Shown here one piece after another: positions 1 through 4,484 of a stretch of DNA of 7,366 nt; positions within the stretch are counted from its first letter, which is position 1; every line of letters begins with the position of its first letter. Source of the DNA: an uncultured Emergencia sp. (GTDB lineage: Bacteria; Bacillota; Clostridia; Peptostreptococcales; Anaerovoracaceae); NCBI GenBank assembly GCA_902476665.1, contig CABSEO010000090.1, positions 1 to 7,366 of the forward strand, read 5' to 3'. The position numbers and the translations under genes are program-made. Under the pieces are notes generated by a model that saw only the letters and a list, made by a program, of their open reading frames with translations, had not been told where the DNA came from and did not search any database.

Positions 1-51
1 ATGTCACCGGATAAAGCCGTGGCATTAGTTCACGAACTGAGAGGTGCATGA
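1..51 (+). CDS. C-terminal end of a probable NuoE-type [2Fe-2S] subunit (5'-truncated)
   Basis: Frame 1 is open from the first base and ends at TGA 49-51, giving MSPDKAVALVHELRGA. Only the tail is present, so the ATG at base 1 is probably an internal Met. The tail resembles the end of the complete NuoE in this window (LTPDMVDEIMNEYELKE): a [M/L][S/T]PD motif followed by a short amphipathic helix. NuoE genes normally precede NuoF in this type of operon, which supports the call. The stop lies one base before the ATG of the next gene, so the two are probably co-transcribed and translationally coupled. Sixteen residues are too few to be certain; another small protein of the operon is possible. 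Confidence 0.45.
   Translation: MSPDKAVALVHELRGA
38..44 (+). promoter_or_regulatory. Ribosome binding site that fixes the NuoF1 start
   Basis: TGAGAGG lies 8 bases before ATG 53 and inside the last codons of the upstream gene. A GTG at 44-46 is in the same frame and would add three residues, but it overlaps this site and has no ribosome binding site of its own. ATG 53 is therefore preferred. Confidence 0.55.
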
Positions 52-52
52 T

Positions 53-1939
53 ATGAAAAGAATTACGGATAGACAGTCTCTCTGGCAGGCTCGTGAGACT
101 GCAAGGAAAGAAATTGAGAAGACTAAATGCAGAATTTTAATCTGTGCGGGAACCGGCTGCATGGCAGGCGGTTCTGGAGAAATCTATGAAAAAATGTGTG
201 AGCTGGCAGCTCATAATCCTGATGTGGAAGTGGTGTTTGAACCGGAAGTTGCTCATGGGGATGGAGAAATCGCTGTTCGCAAGAGCGGCTGCCATGGATT
301 CTGTGAAATGGGTCCTCTGATGAAAATCGAGCCCCAGGACATTCTTTATACCAAGGTAAAACCGGAAGACTGCGAAGAAATATTCTTTAAAACCATTGTT
401 CGGGGAGAACTGGTTCATCGTCTGCTGTTTATGCAGGATGGCAAAGAATGTCCCAAACAGGATGAGATTCATTTTTATGAAAAGCAGCACCGAAATGTGT
501 TGAAAAATTGCGGCTCTATTGATGCGGAACATATTGAGGAATATATCGCTATCGGCGGCTACGGGGCTTTGGAAAAGGCTCTTTTTGAGATGACTCCTGA
601 GGAGGTTATCGATGAAGTAATGAAAGCAGGGCTGCGCGGCCGTGGTGGTGCAGGCTTTATGACAGCTAAGAAATGGAGCCAGGTTGCATCTCAGCCGGAA
701 ACGAAACGTTACGTTGTCTGCAATGGTGACGAAGGGGATCCGGGTGCCTTCATGGACAGAAGTATCATGGAGGGAGATCCTCATAAAATGATTGAGGGCA
801 TGATTCTGGCGGCTTATGCCGTAGGTGCCGATGAAGGATATATCTATGTCCGTGCGGAATATCCACTGGCCATCAGCAGGCTGAAAAATGCCATCGTACA
901 GGCAGAAGAAGCAGGACTTCTGGGAGAACAGATTCTGGGTACTGATTTTTCTTTCCGCCTGCACATCAGCAGAGGAGCAGGTGCTTTTGTCTGCGGTGAA
1001 GGCAGTGCTTTAACTGCATCTATTGAAGGTAATCGCGGTATGCCTAGAGTAAAACCGCCTAGAACTGTGGAGCATGGTCTGTTTGACAAGCCTACAGTCC
1101 TGAATAATGTGGAGACTTATGCCAATGTGCCGATGATTATTGCTGAAGGCGCAGCGAAGTTTGCGGCTGTCGGCACGGAAAACAATAGTGGTACCAAAGC
1201 ATTTGCTCTGACCGGAAGTGTAAAACATACCGGCCTTATTGAAGTGCCTATGGGAACTACACTGAGAGAGGTAATTTTTGACATCGGAGGCGGTATCAAG
1301 GACGATCGTAAATTTAAAGCAGTACAGATCGGCGGTCCGTCCGGAGGCTGTCTCACTGAAGAACATCTGGATATGAAGCTGGATTTTGATTCCCTGAAAA
1401 AAATTGGTGCAATGATTGGCTCCGGCGGAATGGTGGTTATGGATGAAAATACCTGCATGGTGGAAGTTGCCAGGTTTTTTATGAACTTTACGCAGAATGA
1501 AAGCTGTGGAAAATGTGTGCCTTGTCGGGAAGGTACGAAGCGGATGCTGGAAATTCTGGAAAAAATTGTGGGAGGCAAAGGTACTCTGGAAGATTTAGAC
1601 ATGCTGGAGGAACTGTCGGAAACTATTACTGATACGGCGCTGTGCGGTCTCGGAAAATGTGCGGCTCAGCCTGTAATGAGCACACTGAAGTTCTTTAGAG
1701 AAGAATATGAGCAGCATGTAGTGGAGAAAAAGTGTATTTCCAGAAACTGTACAGCCTTACAGAAGTTCATTATTGCGCCTGACAAGTGTAAAGGATGTGG
1801 AAAGTGCGCAAGAAACTGTCCTGCGGGAGCCATTGCCGGCCAGGTCAGAAAAGCTTACCGCATTGACACGGATGCCTGCATCAAATGTGGCGCATGTCTG
1901 TCTGACTGTGCTTTTGATGCGATTCATATTGAATGGTAG
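53..1939 (+). CDS. hydB: NuoF/HydB-type diaphorase subunit of module 1, with altered nucleotide site (NuoF1)
   Basis: A 628-residue flavoprotein that passes electrons between a flavin-bound substrate and the hydrogenase subunit encoded next. Domains in order: thioredoxin-like [2Fe-2S] domain (about 24-110; Cys31, Cys36, Cys80, Cys84); FMN and nucleotide domain (about 175-350) with GLRGRGGAGF from Gly193 and the NGDEGDPGAF loop; SLBB region near 385-410; N3-type [4Fe-4S] site (Cys485, Cys488, Cys491, Cys531); and two C-terminal ferredoxin sites (Cys579/582/585/589 and Cys609/612/615/619). Length and order match HydB/HndC proteins. Odd points: in the NADH site, aligned to complex I Nqo1, the second aromatic is Gln210, the ribose-binding Glu is Gly317 (GEGSA, normally GEETA), and the Phe of KPPFPA is Arg337. 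The FMN residues are kept. It may therefore use NADP(H), or no pyridine nucleotide. An extra Cys536 sits in LGKCAAQP, normally LGQTAPNP. Family call firm; substrate uncertain. Confidence 0.93.
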   Translation: MKRITDRQSLWQARETARKEIEKTKCRILICAGTGCMAGGSGEIYEKMCELAAHNPDVEVVFEPEVAHGDGEIAVRKSGCHGFCEMGPLMKIEPQDILYTKVKPEDCEEIFFKTIVRGELVHRLLFMQDGKECPKQDEIHFYEKQHRNVLKNCGSIDAEHIEEYIAIGGYGALEKALFEMTPEEVIDEVMKAGLRGRGGAGFMTAKKWSQVASQPETKRYVVCNGDEGDPGAFMDRSIMEGDPHKMIEGMILAAYAVGADEGYIYVRAEYPLAISRLKNAIVQAEEAGLLGEQILGTDFSFRLHISRGAGAFVCGEGSALTASIEGNRGMPRVKPPRTVEHGLFDKPTVLNNVETYANVPMIIAEGAAKFAAVGTENNSGTKAFALTGSVKHTGLIEVPMGTTLREVIFDIGGGIKDDRKFKAVQIGGPSGGCLTEEHLDMKLDFDSLKKIGAMIGSGGMVVMDENTCMVEVARFFMNFTQNESCGKCVPCREGTKRMLEILEKIVGGKGTLEDLDMLEELSETITDTALCGLGKCAAQPVMSTLKFFREEYEQHVVEKKCISRNCTALQKFIIAPDKCKGCGKCARNCPAGAIAGQVRKAYRIDTDACIKCGACLSDCAFDAIHIEW

Positions 1940-1953
1940 GAGGAAAATGATTT

Positions 1954-3660
1954 ATGGGATATATGACAATTAATAACCGAAAAGTGGAATTTACTGATGA
2001 GAAAAATGTCCTGACGGTCATTCGAAACGCAGGCATTGATATTCCGACTTTCTGCTATCATTCTGACTTATCCACCCATGGCGCATGCAGATTGTGTGTA
2101 GTGGAGGATGACAAGGGAAAGGTATTTGCGTCCTGTTCAGAGCGGCCGAAAGATGGTATGGTGATCTTTACCCATACCCGGAGACTGCTTCATCACAGAA
2201 AGATGATTATTGAACTGCTCCTGGCGTCCCACTGCAGGGACTGCACCACCTGTGCGCCAAACGGCCTGTGTAATTTGCAGGAACTTTCTAAGCGTCTTGG
2301 CATCAGTGAAGTCAGATTTGAAAACTATAAAGAAACTTATCCTCTGGACAGCAGCTCGCCATGTATTACCAGAGATTTGAACAAATGCATTCTCTGCGGT
2401 GACTGTGTCCGCATGTGTCATGAAGTCGTAGGGGCCGGAGTTCTGGGCTTTGCACAGAGGGGCTCCAAGATGATGATTACCACACCTTTTAAGAAAGATC
2501 TGGCGCAGACAGCCTGCGTTGGATGTGGCCAGTGCCGTGTGGTATGTCCGACAGGTGCCATCGTCATCAATAGAAATACAGAACAGGTATGGAAACTGCT
2601 AGAAGATAAAAATGTCCGGGTTGTGGCGCAGATAGCCCCGGCGGTCAGAGTTGCCGTGGGAGATTATTTCGGTCTGGAAAAAGGGGCCAATTCTCTGGGG
2701 CAACTGGCGGCCGCGATGCGGTTTGTAGGATTTGATGAAGTCTACGATACAGATTTCGGCGCCGATTTAACTGTCATTGAAGAGGCGAAGGAACTGGCAG
2801 AACGGCTGAAGACAGGAGAAAACCTGCCGCTCTTTACTTCCTGCTGTCCGGCATGGGTGAAATTCTGTGAGGATCGTTATCCACAGTTCAGAAAGAATAT
2901 CTCAACGTGTAGATCTCCTCAGGAAATGTTTGGGGCTTTGATTAAGGAAGAGGCCAGGATGAACAGAGAAAAGGATCCGAGAAAAACAGTAGTGGTTTCC
3001 ATCATGCCATGCACTGCGAAGAAAGCGGAGATTCTCAGGCCGGAGCATTATACCGATGGGGAACAGAATGTGGATTATGTGCTGACTACCACGGAGATTG
3101 CAGATATGATCAAAATGACCGGAATTGATCTGGCCAAAGTAACTCCGGAATCTCTGGATATGCCTTTTGGTATGTCTTCAGGAGCAGGTGCGATTTTTGG
3201 AACCACTGGAGGCGTGACAGAAGCGGTGCTTCGCTATCTGACCGGCAGCAGCAGAACCAGTGAGCTGGATGAAATTAAATTCACCGGGATTCGTGGAAAC
3301 GATGCGGTGAAAGAGGCAGTAGTAAATCTGGATGGCAGAGATGTACGCATTGCAGTGGTCAACGGTCTTGGAAATGTATCGAAGATTCTGGATGATATGG
3401 AAGCCGGCAAAGTAAAATATGATTTTGTTGAGGTGATGACCTGCAGATATGGCTGTGTCAACGGCGGGGGGCAGCCTGTACTGCTGGGAGTTGAACCGGA
3501 AACAAAGGTGGCGAGACAGAATGGACTGTATCGTTTTGACAGTCGTTCACAGATTAAGACATCGGGACAGAATCCGGTCGCTCTGAGTCTGTATGACGGT
3601 ATTCTTAAAGGAAAAGAACATAAGCTCCTGCATAATGAGTCTGTTATGGGAGAACATTAA
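1954..3660 (+). CDS. hydA: [FeFe] hydrogenase catalytic subunit of module 1 (HydA1), complete
   Basis: A 568-residue cytoplasmic enzyme that interconverts protons, electrons and H2; its H-cluster needs HydEFG maturases, which are not in the window. From the N-terminus: [2Fe-2S] domain (Cys34, Cys45, Cys48, Cys61), His-ligated [4Fe-4S] site (His93, Cys97, Cys100, Cys106), two [4Fe-4S] sites (Cys145/148/151/155 and Cys188/191/194/198), then the H-cluster domain from about residue 220. Motif L1 is TSCCPAW (Cys297, Cys298), L2 is MPCTAKKAE (Cys353), and L3 is EVMTCRYGCVNGGGQP (Cys497, Cys501). The proton path of C. pasteurianum CpI aligns to Glu277, Glu280, Cys297 and Ser317, all conserved, so it should be catalytic. 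Odd points: CRYGC where CPGGC is common, TGGVTEA for TGGVMEA, and KTSGQNP for the C-terminal RKSHENP. AGGAGG at 1938-1943 overlaps the stop codon of NuoF1, 10 bases before ATG 1954, so the pair is coupled. The second ATG at 1963 is too far from that site. Confidence 0.95.
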   Translation: MGYMTINNRKVEFTDEKNVLTVIRNAGIDIPTFCYHSDLSTHGACRLCVVEDDKGKVFASCSERPKDGMVIFTHTRRLLHHRKMIIELLLASHCRDCTTCAPNGLCNLQELSKRLGISEVRFENYKETYPLDSSSPCITRDLNKCILCGDCVRMCHEVVGAGVLGFAQRGSKMMITTPFKKDLAQTACVGCGQCRVVCPTGAIVINRNTEQVWKLLEDKNVRVVAQIAPAVRVAVGDYFGLEKGANSLGQLAAAMRFVGFDEVYDTDFGADLTVIEEAKELAERLKTGENLPLFTSCCPAWVKFCEDRYPQFRKNISTCRSPQEMFGALIKEEARMNREKDPRKTVVVSIMPCTAKKAEILRPEHYTDGEQNVDYVLTTTEIADMIKMTGIDLAKVTPESLDMPFGMSSGAGAIFGTTGGVTEAVLRYLTGSSRTSELDEIKFTGIRGNDAVKEAVVNLDGRDVRIAVVNGLGNVSKILDDMEAGKVKYDFVEVMTCRYGCVNGGGQPVLLGVEPETKVARQNGLYRFDSRSQIKTSGQNPVALSLYDGILKGKEHKLLHNESVMGEH

Positions 3661-3684
3661 ACAGAAACATAAAATAGCAGAAAT

Positions 3685-3748
3685 AAAGCAGACATTGATG
3701 TCGGAAGCGGAACTTCAGTTCCGCTTCTGCAGCAATATCTGCTTTTTT
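3685..3748 (+). terminator. Compound intrinsic terminator after HydA1
   Basis: An inner perfect 10-base-pair stem, GAAGCGGAAC (3704-3713) with GTTCCGCTTC (3718-3727), encloses the tetraloop TTCA. An outer stem can form between AAAGCAGA (3685-3692) and TCTGCTTT (3738-3745), with further pairing inward past one mismatch. A run of six T (3743-3748) follows. A small alternative hairpin (GCAG 3729-3732 with CTGC 3739-3742) also sits directly before the T run. It begins 25 bases after the HydA1 stop and should end the module 1 transcript. Confidence 0.85.
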
Positions 3749-3781
3749 GTTGAAAGATCTGAAAAAAAATTAGAAAAACGG

Positions 3782-3810
3782 TTGACAAATCTGAAAATTA
3801 AGAATAGAAT
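3782..3810 (+). promoter_or_regulatory. Sigma-A promoter for the NuoE2-NuoF2-HydA2 operon
   Basis: A perfect -35 box TTGACA (3782-3787) and a -10 box TAGAAT (3805-3810, five of six matches) are separated by exactly 17 bases. A-tracts immediately upstream (about 3763-3780) look like an UP element. Transcription should start near 3817. The palindromic operator begins about 12 bases after that point, so a bound repressor would block clearance or elongation. Confidence 0.8.
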
Positions 3811-3828
3811 TTAGCAAAAAGTATTAAG

Positions 3829-3864
3829 GTTAAATATTTAACTATATATAGTTAAATATTTAAC
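3829..3864 (+). promoter_or_regulatory. Double palindromic operator, probable twin Rex sites
   Basis: Two identical 14-base palindromes, GTTAAATATTTAAC at 3829-3842 and 3851-3864, are separated by TATATATA, making a 36-base perfect inverted repeat. Each unit fits the fixed core GTTAA-N4-TTAAC of the Rex consensus (TTGTTAA-N4-TTAACAA, from family knowledge); the outermost two bases on each side do not match. Rex is a homodimeric repressor that leaves DNA when NADH is high and is known to control clostridial hydrogenase and fermentation genes. The sites are 22 bases apart centre to centre, about two helical turns, so two dimers would lie on the same face. Placement just after the promoter fits repression. 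Another dimeric repressor preferring AT-rich palindromes cannot be excluded. Confidence 0.65.
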
Positions 3865-3890
3865 GCTAAAAACAAGAGGTGTCTCAGGGT

Positions 3891-3947
3891 ATGAAACAGG
3901 ATAAAGGCGCTGGTCGTTTCTGTGGGAATTCTGGATGTCCCTCTTGA
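3891..3947 (+). CDS. Possible 18-residue leader peptide
   Basis: ATG 3891 opens MKQDKGAGRFCGNSGCPS, ending at TGA 3945-3947. AAGAGG (3874-3879) lies 11 bases upstream, a usable ribosome binding site. The peptide contains two Cys and no run of a single amino acid, so it does not look like a classical attenuation peptide. It overlaps a more gene-like frame described separately. I do not recognise it; it may be chance or the remnant of a frameshifted small gene. Confidence 0.25.
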   Translation: MKQDKGAGRFCGNSGCPS

Positions 3948-3993
3948 ACTGGCAGATATGTTTATGGATTTTGAAGGAGAAAAAGATGTGTAA
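3895..3993 (+). pseudogene. Coding-like frame without a good start, overlapping the NuoE2 start
   Basis: After the in-frame TGA at 3892-3894 this frame is open to TAA 3991-3993. It gives a 32-residue stretch with codons like those of the neighbours (CTG, GAA, GAT, GGA), including the segment GILDVPLELADMFMDFEGEK. It has no ATG before residue 22. The only early alternative start is GTG 3922, which would give 23 residues. Its stop overlaps the NuoE2 start as ATGTGTAA, a typical arrangement for coupled genes. Loss of one base near 3899 would join it to the ATG and ribosome binding site at 3891 as a 33-residue protein. It is either a decayed or frameshifted small gene or chance; I recognise no family. 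Confidence 0.28.
3974..3980 (+). promoter_or_regulatory. Ribosome binding site that fixes the NuoE2 start
   Basis: AAGGAGA lies 5 bases before ATG 3986. The same frame is open back to ATG 3935, but that start has no ribosome binding site and would add a hydrophobic stretch with two Trp (MSLLNWQICLW...) foreign to NuoE proteins. It would also place this site inside the coding region. ATG 3986 is therefore chosen. Confidence 0.8.
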
Positions 3994-4471
3994 CTGCAGC
4001 GAAATGACTAGAAAGTTTGAAGTGCTTGACGAAATCATCGCCAGGCACAAAGATGTAAAAGGTGCACTGATACCAATTCTGCATCAGGCGCAGGAGCTTT
4101 TCGGCTATCTGCCCTATGAGGTTCAGGAACGAATTGCAGACGGTCTTGGGATCTCTATGGCCAAGGTGTATGGAGTCGTAACCTTTTATTCCCAGTTTTC
4201 TTTGAAAAAGAAAGGAAAATACCGGATCAACGTCTGTATGGGAACAGCCTGCTATGTAAAGGGCGCCAATGATATTCTGGGCAAGTTTCTGGAAAGACTG
4301 TCCATTGAAGTGGGAGACTGTACGGCAGACGGTAAATTCTCTCTTGATTCCTGCAGGTGCATTGGTGCCTGCGGACTGGCCCCTGTGGTGACTATCAATG
4401 ATGAAGTATACGGCCGACTGACTCCCGATATGGTAGATGAAATTATGAATGAGTATGAACTGAAAGAATAA
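3986..4471 (+). CDS. hydC: NuoE/HydC-type [2Fe-2S] subunit of module 2 (NuoE2)
   Basis: A 161-residue protein of the thioredoxin-fold NuoE (24 kDa) family. It carries one [2Fe-2S] cluster and joins NuoF in the diaphorase part of trimeric hydrogenases. The N-terminal helical part (about 10-75) includes the conserved stretch ending in VYGVVTFYSQF. The cluster ligands are Cys84 and Cys89 (CMGTAC) and Cys125 and Cys129 (CIGAC), the usual C-x4-C plus C-x3-C pattern; Cys112 and Cys123 are extra. Length is normal for the family. The N-terminus is MCNCSE, with two unusual early Cys at positions 2 and 4. It is the first full gene after the promoter and operator, and NuoF2 begins 13 bases after its stop. 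Confidence 0.93.
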   Translation: MCNCSEMTRKFEVLDEIIARHKDVKGALIPILHQAQELFGYLPYEVQERIADGLGISMAKVYGVVTFYSQFSLKKKGKYRINVCMGTACYVKGANDILGKFLERLSIEVGDCTADGKFSLDSCRCIGACGLAPVVTINDEVYGRLTPDMVDEIMNEYELKE

Positions 4472-4484
4472 GCAGGAGGAAATC

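Larger units (their letters stand above)
3661..3985 (+). other. Control region between the two hydrogenase modules
   Basis: This 325-base stretch ends module 1 and starts module 2. In order it holds a compound terminator (3685-3748), an A-rich stretch (about 3763-3780), a sigma-A promoter (3782-3810), a double palindromic operator (3829-3864), and a leader with small overlapping reading frames (3891-3993). The predicted transcript start near 3817 gives a leader of about 170 bases before NuoE2. I saw no riboswitch or tRNA-like fold in the leader apart from the hairpin the palindrome itself would form. The A+T content of 3755-3875 is clearly higher than that of the genes on either side. Confidence 0.8.

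Noticed and set aside
44..52. GTG start for NuoF1
   Set aside because: It overlaps the probable ribosome binding site and the end of the upstream gene; ATG 53 is correctly spaced.
137..964. A 275-codon open frame on the minus strand, antisense to NuoF1
   Set aside because: It lies wholly inside a gene with clear motifs, its translation shows no recognisable domain, and it has no convincing ribosome binding site. It is a by-product of the codon use of the + strand gene.
3593..3814. A 73-codon + strand frame running from the end of HydA1 through the terminator and promoter
   Set aside because: It overlaps HydA1, crosses a strong terminator hairpin and a promoter, and its translation is low-complexity Lys, Glu and Ile/Leu rich.
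3829..3864. The palindrome read as a terminator or as a second promoter (TATATATA as a -10 box)
   Set aside because: No T run follows the repeat, the stem is pure A+T in its middle, and no -35 box lies at the right distance from TATATATA. The location after a good promoter fits an operator better.
3935..3985. Longer NuoE2 starting at ATG 3935
   Set aside because: There is no ribosome binding site before 3935, whereas AAGGAGA sits 5 bases before ATG 3986; the added residues do not resemble NuoE N-termini.
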